This document shows positions 18,028 through 26,728 of a stretch of 64,000 nt of DNA, piece by piece. This stretch comes from Enterobacter genomosp. O (lineage in GTDB: Bacteria; Pseudomonadota; Gammaproteobacteria; Enterobacterales; Enterobacteriaceae), in the NCBI RefSeq assembly GCF_001022965.1, contig NZ_LECZ01000025.1:248001-312000 (forward strand). Reading direction: 5' to 3'. The position numbers and the translations under genes are program-made. The notes under the pieces were generated by a model, which was given only the letters and a program-made list of their open reading frames with translations, searched no databases and had not been told where the DNA came from. How positions within the stretch are numbered: the stretch's first letter is position 1; each line of letters begins with the position of its first letter.

Positions 18028-18837
18028 ATGATCAGCATTAACTTAACAACAACAAAATCGCGCCTTTATCTCTGTTCGCAAACAGTGTGGTCACTGGCGA
18101 ACCAGAGTAAGAAGGTCGATCAAATTGTTGTGTGGGTCTCCAGCACACCTTATCTCAGTGACGAAGGCATCACTGACGAGCCTGAATGGGTGCAGAAAAT
18201 TCGCCAGACGGGTACAAACCTGATTTTTAAATGGGTTAAAAATACCGGGCCTTATCGTAAATTGTTTCCGGCGCTACAAGCTGCAACCGAAGACGATATT
18301 CTGATTTATGCCGACGATGACGCTATCTATAACGAAATTTGGGCAGAAACCCTGCTGAATGATTTCTACCGCCACAATCAGGAATATGTGGTTGCTGCGC
18401 GCGTGCGTGAAACAGTAAAGAAGAAGAAAGAACTTCTTGATACCTATCGTAATTTTCCGCTTATCACCGTGCCAAAAGTTGTTGAGCAAAACTATATCAT
18501 CACTGGTCTCGGTGGCGTTGTGCTCAAGAAAAATATGATTCCGGAGTATTTCCATTTTAACGAGGATTTTATTAAGGTCTGTCCTCGCGCGGATGATATT
18601 TGGATCAGCAAACTGATTCAGCTCACCAAAACACCAGTTTATGTTTCTGCACAGAGTATTCGTTTTGTTCATGAGATAATCCATGACTATGGTTTATCTC
18701 GCGACAATACCAGCAAAATAAAACGCTCCTGGCTTCAAAAAATCCGCTTTACATTGAAGCCTGGTCAAATCCAGCATCTGTGTCAGAACGATCTTTACAT
18801 AAAAGACACGGACAGCTATTTCGAGTCGTGCGCCTGA
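18028..18837 (+). CDS. Putative glycosyltransferase, GT-A fold
   Basis: The 269-aa protein begins ISINLTTTKSRLYLCSQTVWSL and carries ILIYADDDAIY with an aspartate triad at 96-98, like the metal-binding DxD of GT-A enzymes. CPRADDIWISKL near residue 190 fits the region after the acceptor site. No signal peptide or membrane helix is obvious. Codon use is AT-rich (ttt, aaa, att, ttaa runs) compared with the GC-rich neighbours, so recent acquisition is likely. It stands alone between ldtB and a convergent GntR gene, with GGAG 13 nt before the start. A cell-envelope polysaccharide role is a guess; the acceptor and donor are unknown. Confidence 0.65.
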   Translation: MISINLTTTKSRLYLCSQTVWSLANQSKKVDQIVVWVSSTPYLSDEGITDEPEWVQKIRQTGTNLIFKWVKNTGPYRKLFPALQAATEDDILIYADDDAIYNEIWAETLLNDFYRHNQEYVVAARVRETVKKKKELLDTYRNFPLITVPKVVEQNYIITGLGGVVLKKNMIPEYFHFNEDFIKVCPRADDIWISKLIQLTKTPVYVSAQSIRFVHEIIHDYGLSRDNTSKIKRSWLQKIRFTLKPGQIQHLCQNDLYIKDTDSYFESCA

Positions 18838-18845
18838 AAACCTGA

Positions 18846-19562
18846 TTACCCGTTATTCACGATCACGATCCCGCCGTGGTCGTAACGATAGTGACAGTGC
18901 GCATACTCCAGCGGTGTGCCATCCTCCAGATAGATCACCTGCTCGACCTCCAGCACCGGGTCGCTCTCTGCACAGACCAGATGCAGCATGTCCAGCGCGT
19001 TCGGCTTTAATGCCCGCACCACCCGGTACGACCCCATAATTTTCAGCCCCAGCGTCTCCTGGAGATACTGGAACACCGAACCTTCAAGATGGCTTTTCGT
19101 CAGGCCGGGTACCAGATTCATCGGCATCACCGTGGAATCCAGCGACATCGGCTCGCCGTTCAGCAAACGCAGACGAATAAAGTCATAGATCGGCGCATCG
19201 GCGTTAATCATCAGCGACGCCTGCTCTTTCTCGTTCGGGAAGCGCAGTTCAAAATGCACCACCTGGCTGGTCACCGTTCCAAGATGCTCCCAGGTTTTGG
19301 TGGCGCCAAAGTAGTCGCTGCCGGAGAGATCCCACTGCGAGAGCTGGAGGAAATTTTTACGGATGAACGTTCCCTGCCCCTGACGGGTGTAGACCAGCCC
19401 TTCGACAATCAGCTGACGCATGGCCTGCTGAATGGTCATTCGGCTGGTGCTGAACTCCGCCGCCAGCGCAAACTGGTCCGGCAGCGGTTCATTGGCGGCG
19501 TACTGCTGGCTGATAATGCGTTTCTTAATTTCCCGCGCTATGGTGATGTACTTCGCCGCCAT
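18846..19562 (-). CDS. GntR-family regulator (HutC/UTRA type) of the beta-glucoside operon
   Basis: The N-terminal winged helix (about 1-70, FALAAEFSTSRMTIQQAMRQLIVEGLVYTRQGQGTFI) is followed by a UTRA effector domain (about 90-235) of the HutC subfamily, which usually senses small sugars or sugar phosphates. It is the last gene of the bgl-IIC-gntR operon, 15 nt after the permease gene, with GGAAGG before its ATG. The 44-bp inverted repeat at 22337-22380 is its probable operator, which would make the operon autoregulated and induced by a phosphorylated beta-glucoside. Confidence 0.85.
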   Translation of the reverse strand: MAAKYITIAREIKKRIISQQYAANEPLPDQFALAAEFSTSRMTIQQAMRQLIVEGLVYTRQGQGTFIRKNFLQLSQWDLSGSDYFGATKTWEHLGTVTSQVVHFELRFPNEKEQASLMINADAPIYDFIRLRLLNGEPMSLDSTVMPMNLVPGLTKSHLEGSVFQYLQETLGLKIMGSYRVVRALKPNALDMLHLVCAESDPVLEVEQVIYLEDGTPLEYAHCHYRYDHGGIVIVNNG

Positions 19563-19577
19563 CGTCCTTCCTTTCTG

Positions 19578-20900
19578 TTAGTTTTCTATCCCGCTGTTTT
19601 TCAACGCCACTCTCTCGGCAATCTTGAGGAAAGGCAGGTAGAAGAATACACCAAATACGATGATTGCCAACTGCACCACCACCGCCCGCCAGTCCCCCGC
19701 CGTGGCCAGCCAGGCGCTCAGGATCGGCGGCGTGGTCCACGGGATCATTACCACGCAGCGCGACATTAACCCCAGCGTGGTACAGAGCCAGGCGAAGTAA
19801 ATGCCGATAGCGGGCAGCAGCACGAACGGGATCATCAGCGGCAGGTTAAACACAATCGGCAAACCGAAAATCACCGGCTCGTTGATGTTGAACAGACCCG
19901 GCGCCAGCGACAGACGCGCCACCTGCTTCGCCGACTTTTGTCGGGAGAAGATAAAGATGGCGATCAGCAGCGAGATAGTGCTGCCCGTGCCGCCCACCAT
20001 GCCAAACGTCGGCACGAAGATGTTGTTGATGATGTGCGGGATCGGCTGTCCGTTGGCAAAGGCCAGCATATTTTCGTTGGTGTTGATCAGCAGGAACGGC
20101 TCCAGCACCACGCTGTTCACCACCGACTGGTGAATACCCAGCGTGAACAGGAAGTTACCAAAGCTGTAGATGAAAATCGTCCCCGGCAGGCTTGTGTTGA
20201 TCAGCCGCAGGGGCTGCTGGATAAAGGTCGTAATAAGATGGATCAGGTCCGTGTGCAGCACGTTTGCCAGTATGGCCGCCAGCACTGCGAACAGCGAAAG
20301 CGTGAGAATGGTCGGGATCAGCGCGGTAAAGGATTTGCTCACCGCCGGCGGCACGTTTTCCCCGAGGGAAATGTGCAGCGCCTTCAGCCGCGAGATGGCA
20401 ATAAACACTTCTGTTGAAAGCAGCCCGATCAGCACCCCGGCAAAAATCCCGGTGGAGCCGATATTGGCGAACGTCAGCACCTGGGTGACGTTCACCGCGG
20501 TATTGCCGCCGACAGGCGTAATCTGCAGGCGCATCGGCATCATAATAATAAAGCTGCTGACGGCGATAACCACTGCCGAGACCGGATTGTCGAAATCTTT
20601 GTTGCGCGCCAGCGACCAGGCAATCATCGGCGCCAGCAGCAGCGCGGCGATGTTCAGCGTCCCGTTGATAATCGCCTCGCCCCACACCTTGAAGTGCGCG
20701 AGCGTGTCGCCGTCAAAAATCCACGGGAATACCACGTTGTTCACCAGCACCGCCAGACCGGCGAGGATGAAAATCGGCATCACCGTGGCGAAGGCGTCGC
20801 GCAGGGAGCGCAGGTGCACCTGGTTTGCCAGGCGCGCCGAGAACTCTACAAACTTGTCGACAAAGGACTGCATATGCGGTGTTATTTTTGTTTCAGACAT
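19578..20900 (-). CDS. PTS IIC permease, cellobiose/diacetylchitobiose (lactose) family
   Basis: The 440-aa membrane protein matches CelB/ChbC-type IIC subunits: LRDAFATVMPIFILAGLAVLVNNVV near the N-terminus, HQSVVNSVVLEP and the conserved LAPGLFNINEPVIFGLPIVFN. It imports and, with IIA and IIB, phosphorylates beta-glucoside disaccharides. No IIA or IIB gene lies in the operon or anywhere in the window, so it must use subunits encoded elsewhere. It lies between a GH1 phospho-beta-glucosidase gene (51 nt upstream) and gntR. Confidence 0.88.
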   Translation of the reverse strand: MSETKITPHMQSFVDKFVEFSARLANQVHLRSLRDAFATVMPIFILAGLAVLVNNVVFPWIFDGDTLAHFKVWGEAIINGTLNIAALLLAPMIAWSLARNKDFDNPVSAVVIAVSSFIIMMPMRLQITPVGGNTAVNVTQVLTFANIGSTGIFAGVLIGLLSTEVFIAISRLKALHISLGENVPPAVSKSFTALIPTILTLSLFAVLAAILANVLHTDLIHLITTFIQQPLRLINTSLPGTIFIYSFGNFLFTLGIHQSVVNSVVLEPFLLINTNENMLAFANGQPIPHIINNIFVPTFGMVGGTGSTISLLIAIFIFSRQKSAKQVARLSLAPGLFNINEPVIFGLPIVFNLPLMIPFVLLPAIGIYFAWLCTTLGLMSRCVVMIPWTTPPILSAWLATAGDWRAVVVQLAIIVFGVFFYLPFLKIAERVALKNSGIEN

Positions 20901-20951
20901 AGCGGATAGTTCCCATCAATCAGTCACAAAAACGGCCCGGCAGCGTACGGC

Positions 20952-22328
20952 TTACATCTCGCGTCCGTTGGTATGGATAACCTGTTTTAACCACGCGTAG
21001 CTCTTCTTCGGCACGCGCTTCAGGTCTTTCAGGTCGTGGTTTTCACGGTTGACATAGACCACGCCGTAGCGCTTACGCATGTCTCCCTGAGAGCTGAGAA
21101 TGTCGATCAGGCCCCAGCCGAGGTAGCCGATCACCTCTGCTCCGTCTTCGAACATTGCCGCTTTCATCGCCTCGATATGCGCCCGGTGGTAGTCGATGCG
21201 GTAGGTATCCTCAATCGGGTTTATACCGTCCCAGGACTCAATCACCCCAATGCCGTTTTCGATCGGGAATACCGGCAGGCGCCAGTCGTTGGCGTAGCGG
21301 GTAATGATGGTGCGAAAACCGAGCGGATCGATCTGCCAGTTCCACTCGGTGGCCTTCAGGTACGGGTTATTTTTCTCGCCGTGCAGCAGGTAATAATTCA
21401 CCGGCGTGCCTTCCGGGATCGCATCGCTGTCCAGCGTTTTACTGGCGTAATAGCTGAAGGCCATATAGTCATTCTTTGTACGGGCGAACAGCGCCAGGTC
21501 CTCAGCCCGGTAGATATCGCCAAAGCCTTCCTGCTCCACCACCGCCATCACCGCCGGGCTGTAGCCCTGACCGGCAAAGACGCGCAGCAGGTTCTGGTTG
21601 AGGAACTCGTCGTACTGCTGGGCGCAGAAGATATCGCGCGGTTTGCAGGTGGCCGGGTAAATCAGCTGGTGCGCCAGCATGCCGCCCATCAGCTGGCCCG
21701 GCTTAGTCTGGTGCAGGTACTCGGTCAGCGACATGTGCGCCACCATGGTGTGGTGCTGTAACTCGTACAGCTCGCGCAGGGTTTGCTCGCCTTTCATATA
21801 GCCGGAAATGCGGAACGCTTCCGGCATATGGAAGATGTTCTGCTCGTTGAAGGTCAGCCAGTACTTCACGCGGTCGCCATAGCAGTCGATCATCTTTTTG
21901 CCGTAGCGGATAAAGGCGTCCATTACCCGGCGGTCATTGAAGCCGTTGTACTCCTGCGCCAGCGCCAGCGGCATATCGAAGTGGTAGAGGCAGATCATCG
22001 GCTCAATGCCGCGGGCAATCAGATCGTCGATAAAACGGTCGTAAAACGCGATGCCCTCGTCGTTAAACTCGCCGTCACCCTGCGGGCAGACGCGGCTCCA
22101 TGAGATCTGGAAGCGGTAGCAGTTCATGCCCAGATCCTGCATCAGATCGAAATCTTCCCGGTAGCGGTGGTAGGAGTCTGTCGCCACTTTCCAGTCGGAG
22201 ATGTTCTCCCCGGCTTCCCGAATGTCATACACCGACATCCCCTTCCCGCCCTCATTCCAGGCACCTTCCGTCTGCATGCTGGATACGGAGTTGCCCCATA
22301 AAAAGTTGGCCGGCAGTGAATTGTTCAT
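20952..22328 (-). CDS. 6-phospho-beta-glucosidase, GH1
   Basis: The 458-aa GH1 enzyme has the acid/base Glu162 in TFNEQN and the nucleophile Glu357 in FPIENGIG. SSQGDMRKRYG near the C-terminus fits the S-x6-K-x-Y signature that binds the 6-phosphate, so the substrate is a phosphorylated beta-glucoside delivered by the PTS. It acts in the cytoplasm, releasing glucose 6-phosphate. It is the first gene of the operon. The ribosome-binding site GGGAGAG lies directly against the edge of the large inverted repeat, so repressor binding would block the start region. Confidence 0.92.
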   Translation of the reverse strand: MNNSLPANFLWGNSVSSMQTEGAWNEGGKGMSVYDIREAGENISDWKVATDSYHRYREDFDLMQDLGMNCYRFQISWSRVCPQGDGEFNDEGIAFYDRFIDDLIARGIEPMICLYHFDMPLALAQEYNGFNDRRVMDAFIRYGKKMIDCYGDRVKYWLTFNEQNIFHMPEAFRISGYMKGEQTLRELYELQHHTMVAHMSLTEYLHQTKPGQLMGGMLAHQLIYPATCKPRDIFCAQQYDEFLNQNLLRVFAGQGYSPAVMAVVEQEGFGDIYRAEDLALFARTKNDYMAFSYYASKTLDSDAIPEGTPVNYYLLHGEKNNPYLKATEWNWQIDPLGFRTIITRYANDWRLPVFPIENGIGVIESWDGINPIEDTYRIDYHRAHIEAMKAAMFEDGAEVIGYLGWGLIDILSSQGDMRKRYGVVYVNRENHDLKDLKRVPKKSYAWLKQVIHTNGREM

Positions 22329-22336
22329 GGTCTCTC

Positions 22337-22380
22337 CCTATATGACTAGTCATTTAAAATTTCATGACTAGTCATATAGG
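22337..22380. promoter_or_regulatory. 44-bp inverted repeat with two ATGACTAGTCAT palindromes, operator of the bgl-IIC-gntR operon
   Basis: Two identical 12-bp palindromes ATGACTAGTCAT (22342-22353 and 22364-22375) have centres 22 bp apart, about two helical turns. They are themselves nested in a perfect inverted repeat with 17-bp arms (22337-22353 and 22364-22380) and a 10-bp AT-rich spacer. It lies 8 nt upstream of the GH1 start. A dimeric GntR/HutC protein binding cooperatively is the simplest reading. Confidence 0.75.
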
Positions 22381-22450
22381 CGAAGATGAAATGAGGATCA
22401 AAGAGGAGGATCGTTTTTTGTGAGATGGGTTGAAATAATGACCAGGGAAA

Positions 22451-22480
22451 GTAGCCCCGGTAAGCGAAGCGCCACCGGGG
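22451..22480. repeat. REP-like palindrome
   Basis: GTAGCCCCGGTAAGCGAAGC-GCCACCGGGG shares the TAAGCGAAGCGCCACCGGG core with the copy at 15011-15040. It lies just past the stop of the aldo-keto reductase gene. Confidence 0.75.
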
Positions 22481-22491
22481 AAGAAGGGATA

Positions 22492-23529
22492 TTACTGTGC
22501 GAGCTGGTTGCGGCGATACTCACCCTGCCGCTCCAGCATCCAGCCGGGATATTCGCGCGGCAGCGCGCTGACCGCATCAAGCTGTTTAAGCTCGTCTTCG
22601 CTCAAGCGGATCCCGGTCGCGGCAATATTGTCGTCCAGCTGATCGATACGTTTGGCACCGATAATGACGCTGGTCACCGCTTTCTGGTGCAGCAGCCACG
22701 CCAGCGCGATTTGCGCCACGGAGACGCCTTTATGCTCGGCAATGGTGCGCATCACGTCCACGCAGTCGAAGGCGCGCGCTTTATCCACCGGCGGGAAGTC
22801 AAACTCCAGACGGCGACTACCGGCTTCACCCTGTCCGTCGCGGCCATATTTTCCGCTCAGCAGACCGCCCGCCAGCGGGCTCCAGACCATCAGCCCGACG
22901 CCTTCGCTCTGCATCATCGGCACCAGCTCGCGCTCAAGATCGCGTCCGGCGATGGTGTAATACGCCTGGAGCGATGCGAAACGCGCCAGCCCGAGGCGTT
23001 CAGAAATACCGAGCGCTTTGGCAATCTGCCACGCCGCCCAGTTCGAGACGCCGATATAGCGCACGTGGCCGTGCTGCACCAGGTTATCCAGGGCATAAAG
23101 CGTCTCTTCGATCGGCGTGGCGGGGTCAAAGCCGTGAAGCTGGTAGAGATCGATATGATCGAGCTGCAGGCGGCGCAGGCTCTCCTTCACGCTGCTGATA
23201 ATGTGATAGCGCGAGCTGCCGCGCGAGTTCACCCCTGCGCTACCCGTTTCACCGAACACCTTGGTGGCGACCACCACGTTTTCGCGCGGGACGTTCAGGT
23301 TTTTCAGCGCCTGCCCGAGGATCGCCTCCGAGCGGCCTTCCGAATAGACGTCGGCGGTGTCGATAAAGTTGATGCCCGCGTCCAGCGCGCGGCCCACCAG
23401 CTGCTCGGCTTCATTTTGCTGGAGCTGACCAATCTTGCCCCACATGCCGCCTTCACCGCCGAACGTCATGGTGCCGAGGCACAGTTCAGAAACAAACAGT
23501 CCGGTATTGCCCAGTTTTTGATAACGCAT
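22492..23529 (-). CDS. Aldo/keto reductase
   Basis: The 345-aa AKR barrel has the Asp/Tyr pair in NFIDTADVYSEGRSE, the catalytic lysine in VVVATKVFG and the histidine in LYQLHGFD. VIIGAKRIDQLDDNIAA near 285-300 is the NADPH-binding end. It reduces aldehydes or ketones with NADPH; the substrate is unknown. It is transcribed on the minus strand, upstream of but separate from the bgl operon (about 160 nt and a REP between), and 104 nt after the efflux operon. Confidence 0.88.
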   Translation of the reverse strand: MRYQKLGNTGLFVSELCLGTMTFGGEGGMWGKIGQLQQNEAEQLVGRALDAGINFIDTADVYSEGRSEAILGQALKNLNVPRENVVVATKVFGETGSAGVNSRGSSRYHIISSVKESLRRLQLDHIDLYQLHGFDPATPIEETLYALDNLVQHGHVRYIGVSNWAAWQIAKALGISERLGLARFASLQAYYTIAGRDLERELVPMMQSEGVGLMVWSPLAGGLLSGKYGRDGQGEAGSRRLEFDFPPVDKARAFDCVDVMRTIAEHKGVSVAQIALAWLLHQKAVTSVIIGAKRIDQLDDNIAATGIRLSEDELKQLDAVSALPREYPGWMLERQGEYRRNQLAQ

Positions 23530-23633
23530 AACGCTTTCCTCGCATGTCGATTGGGTGTCTGTTAGTTATACCCGCCGCTCAGCCATCGCGAATGTGGCGT
23601 TCCTGTCCGTTTCTTGCCCAATCCTCTGAAAAT

Positions 23634-25157
23634 TTATCCGCGCGGGGCGTCGCCAAAGACGCTGTAATCCGGTAACTGCACCTGCTGATACGGCTCCCAG
23701 CCGCCGCCGAGCGCCTTGTAGAGCGCGACCAGGTCGAGCGCGCTTTGCACCTGAGCCTGCGCGCGCTGCTGCTCGGCCTGCGCCAGCTGCCGCTGGGCGT
23801 CCAGCACGTCGATAAAACTGGCGATGCCCTGCCGGTAGCTGTCGCTCGCCAGGTCAAACGCGTTTTGCAGCGCATCGATGGTTTTCGCCAGCCCCGCTTC
23901 ACGCTGCTGGTCGGTGCGATAGCTCACCAGCGCGTTTTCGACATCGCCGAGCGCTGTTAGCACCGTCTGGCGATAGTCCAGCACCGCCGCGCCCTGCTGC
24001 GCCCGCGCGACCTTCACGCTGGAGACCAGCCGTCCGCCCTGGAAGATAGGGATAGAGACCTGCGGACCAAAGCTGTAGAAGTGGCTGCTCCAGTCGGTCA
24101 GCCAGTTGCTTTCGCTGTTTCGCAGGCCAAACTGCCCGGAGAGGGTAAAGCTCGGGAACAGCTCCGCCACCGAAACGCCGATTTGCGCCGTGGCGGCATG
24201 CAGATTCGCCTCCGCTTCGCGCACGTCCGGCCGGCGTCGCGCCAGCGTCGACGGAATGCCCGTTTGTACGATATCCGGCAGGGCTGGCATCGGCTGCACG
24301 CTTTGCAATTCCGCATCCAGCGCGCCGGGCGGCTTGCCGAGCAGGATTGCCAGACCGTTCATCGCCTGGCGCTCCTGCGCCTGATACTGCGGCAGCTGTG
24401 CTTCGAGATTGCCCAGCTGCGCACGGGCGTTTTCCACGTCCATCTGCGGAGACAGCCCGCCGCGCTGGCGGCTTTCGGTCAGGTCCAGCGTCTGCTGGGC
24501 GCTTTTTATCTGGGTATTCAGCGTGGCGATAATGCTCTGCGCCCCGCGCAGCTGCAGCCAGGCGCGCGCCACTTCCGCTTCCAGCGACACCAGCGCGTCG
24601 TTGCGCTGCTCTATCGCCGCCTTCTGCTGCGCTTCTGCCGCCTCCACCTGCCGGCGCACCTTGCCCCACAGATCGATTTCCCACTGGGCGTCGAAGCTGC
24701 CCTGATAAAGGTTAATCGGCTGCGTCAGCGGGCCTAACGCGCCCCGCAGTTCAGGATCGACATTATCAAGCTGATCGTACACGCCGTGGGATTTCAACTC
24801 CCCTTCCAGGCCGAGCTGCTGGCGCGTCGCCTGCAGATTGCCATTCACCGACGGGTAAAACGCCCCGCCTGCCTGGTTAATCTGTTCACGCGCTCCCGCG
24901 ATGCGCAGCACCGTTTGCTGCAGCGTCAGGTTTCCGGCAATGGCGCGTTCAACCAGGCTGTCGAGCTGCGGCGAGCCGAAGGTTTTCCACCAGCGCGGGT
25001 TGGTCGCGGCGGAAGTGGTTTGTGATTTCACCGCGCTGTCGCCCTTATCGTTCCAGTGCGTAACGGCGGGCGGCGCGGGCTGCTGGTAGTCTGGCCCGAC
25101 GGCGCAGCCCGCCAGCAGCATCATTATCATCAGAGGGTGTAAACGTCTGTGTATCAT
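23634..25157 (-). CDS. Outer-membrane efflux lipoprotein, OprM/NodT type
   Basis: The 507-aa protein has a lipobox LLAGC (Cys about residue 18) followed by AVGPDYQQP, the usual start of NodT-family outer-membrane factors. Two tandem repeats of the TolC fold are visible, with helical segments such as AAEAQQKAAIEQRNDALVSLEAEVARAWLQLRG and the second-repeat VDVENARAQL region. It would form the outer-membrane channel for the upstream EmrA/EmrB pair. Its ATG shares 1 nt with the emrB stop, so it is the last gene of the operon. Confidence 0.9.
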   Translation of the reverse strand: MIHRRLHPLMIMMLLAGCAVGPDYQQPAPPAVTHWNDKGDSAVKSQTTSAATNPRWWKTFGSPQLDSLVERAIAGNLTLQQTVLRIAGAREQINQAGGAFYPSVNGNLQATRQQLGLEGELKSHGVYDQLDNVDPELRGALGPLTQPINLYQGSFDAQWEIDLWGKVRRQVEAAEAQQKAAIEQRNDALVSLEAEVARAWLQLRGAQSIIATLNTQIKSAQQTLDLTESRQRGGLSPQMDVENARAQLGNLEAQLPQYQAQERQAMNGLAILLGKPPGALDAELQSVQPMPALPDIVQTGIPSTLARRRPDVREAEANLHAATAQIGVSVAELFPSFTLSGQFGLRNSESNWLTDWSSHFYSFGPQVSIPIFQGGRLVSSVKVARAQQGAAVLDYRQTVLTALGDVENALVSYRTDQQREAGLAKTIDALQNAFDLASDSYRQGIASFIDVLDAQRQLAQAEQQRAQAQVQSALDLVALYKALGGGWEPYQQVQLPDYSVFGDAPRG

Positions 25158-26728
25158 CAGTGTGCTCCTGCACTCCCCTCGCTCTTAACCGGCGAGAGCA
25201 ACAAACAAAACGGAATCAATAGCAAAGCCACCGCGCTCAGAATGGTAAAGACGTCGATGTAGGCCAGGAAGCGCGACTGCTCAATCATGGTCTGGTACAT
25301 GCGTCCGGTGGCAATCCCGGTGGGGTCCCCTACCTGGGTGGTGAAGTTCTGGATTGCCTGGGCGCTTTCGCGTATCGCCTGCTGGAATTGCTCATTGAAA
25401 GGCGAGGCGTGGTACGCAAGGTGCGCGCTGTACGCCTGCGAGCGCTCGGTAATCGCCGCCGTCGACAGCGAAATCCCAACCGACCCCGCAACGTTACGGA
25501 ACATGGTGAATAACGCTGCGGCATCGGCGTTGAGCCGCCTTGGAATCGAAATAAAGGCAATGGTGGTGAGCGGCACAAACAGGAACCCCAGCCCTATCGA
25601 CTGTGCGCTGCGGAACAGCACCAGAGTTTCGAAGTCAATATCCGGCGTCAGCGTGCGCGACCAGAAGAACGACACCGCCAGGCAGGTAAAGCCAAAGGCA
25701 ATAATCCACCGCGTCTGCACCACCGGCATCAGCTTCAATACCAGCGGGATAGTTAAGACGATCAGCACCGCCCCGGGCGACAGCACCAGCCCGGACCAGG
25801 TGGCGGTATAGCCCAAATCCTGCTGCGCCAGCTGCGGGATCACCACCGAGCTGCCGTACAGGATCATCGCCATACCGGCCATCAGCAGGCTGGAGACGGC
25901 GAAGTTGCGGTCCTTCATGCAATGAAGATCAACCACCGGCTTTTTGGCATATACCAGCCAGTAAATCGCGCCGATAATGCCGACAAGCGTCAACACGGCG
26001 AAAGTACGAATAAAGTTCGAGTAGAACCAGTCTTCATCTTCCCCCCGGTCCAGCATCACCTGCAGGCAGCCCAGCCCCAGCGCGATCAGGCCGATCCCCG
26101 TCCAGTCGATGGTCAGCTTCTCTTTTGATTTGCTCTCCCACGGCGGATCTTCCAGCAGCTGGTAGATCGCCAGCACCGTCACAATCCCCACCGGAATGTT
26201 AATAAAGAACACCCAGCGCCAGGAGTAGTTGTCGGTGATCCAGCCCCCCAGCGTCGGGCCGAGAACCGGCGCAACGATGATGGCGATGGAGGAAAGCCCA
26301 AACGCTTTGCCGCGATCCTCGGGTTTGAAGTAGTCGAGCAGCACCGACTGCTGCGTAGGCTGGAGTCCGCCGCCAAAAAAGCCCTGCATCACGCGGAACA
26401 GGATGATCTGCCATAGCTCGGTGGCGATCCCGCACAGGAACGAGCAGACGGTGAACATAACGATGCAGATCAGGAAGAACTGCTTGCGGCCAAACACCCG
26501 GCTCAGAAACGCCGAGATGGGCAGCACAATGCCGTTCGCAACCAGATAGCTGGTTAACACCCAGGTGGATTCGTCATAGCTGGACGAGAGCGAACCCGCC
26601 ACGTGGGGCAGCGCCACGTTGACGATGGTGGTATCGAGGATCTCCATAAACACCGCCAGGGTGACGACAATCGCCACCGCCCACGGATTGCTGGCGGGCT
26701 TCCAGCTGTCGTGGCTGTGATCCGTCAT
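25157..26728 (-). CDS. DHA2-family (EmrB-like) drug:H+ antiporter
   Basis: The 523-aa protein fits the 14-helix DHA2 family. DTTIVNVALPHVAGSL is the family N-terminal signature (motif D1), and GLSSIAIIVAPVLGPTLGGWITDNYSWRW contains antiporter motif C. It would export amphipathic drugs through a tripartite complex with the adjacent membrane-fusion protein and outer-membrane channel. It overlaps emrA-like by 4 nt and the channel gene by 1 nt. It resembles EmrB generally, but unlike E. coli emrAB it has a dedicated outer-membrane partner. Confidence 0.9.
   Translation of the reverse strand: MTDHSHDSWKPASNPWAVAIVVTLAVFMEILDTTIVNVALPHVAGSLSSSYDESTWVLTSYLVANGIVLPISAFLSRVFGRKQFFLICIVMFTVCSFLCGIATELWQIILFRVMQGFFGGGLQPTQQSVLLDYFKPEDRGKAFGLSSIAIIVAPVLGPTLGGWITDNYSWRWVFFINIPVGIVTVLAIYQLLEDPPWESKSKEKLTIDWTGIGLIALGLGCLQVMLDRGEDEDWFYSNFIRTFAVLTLVGIIGAIYWLVYAKKPVVDLHCMKDRNFAVSSLLMAGMAMILYGSSVVIPQLAQQDLGYTATWSGLVLSPGAVLIVLTIPLVLKLMPVVQTRWIIAFGFTCLAVSFFWSRTLTPDIDFETLVLFRSAQSIGLGFLFVPLTTIAFISIPRRLNADAAALFTMFRNVAGSVGISLSTAAITERSQAYSAHLAYHASPFNEQFQQAIRESAQAIQNFTTQVGDPTGIATGRMYQTMIEQSRFLAYIDVFTILSAVALLLIPFCLLLSPVKSEGSAGAH

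Noticed and set aside
22420..23565. 381-codon plus-strand open frame opposite the aldo-keto reductase
   Set aside because: The minus-strand AKR has the full catalytic tetrad and a proper start; this frame has no recognisable domain.
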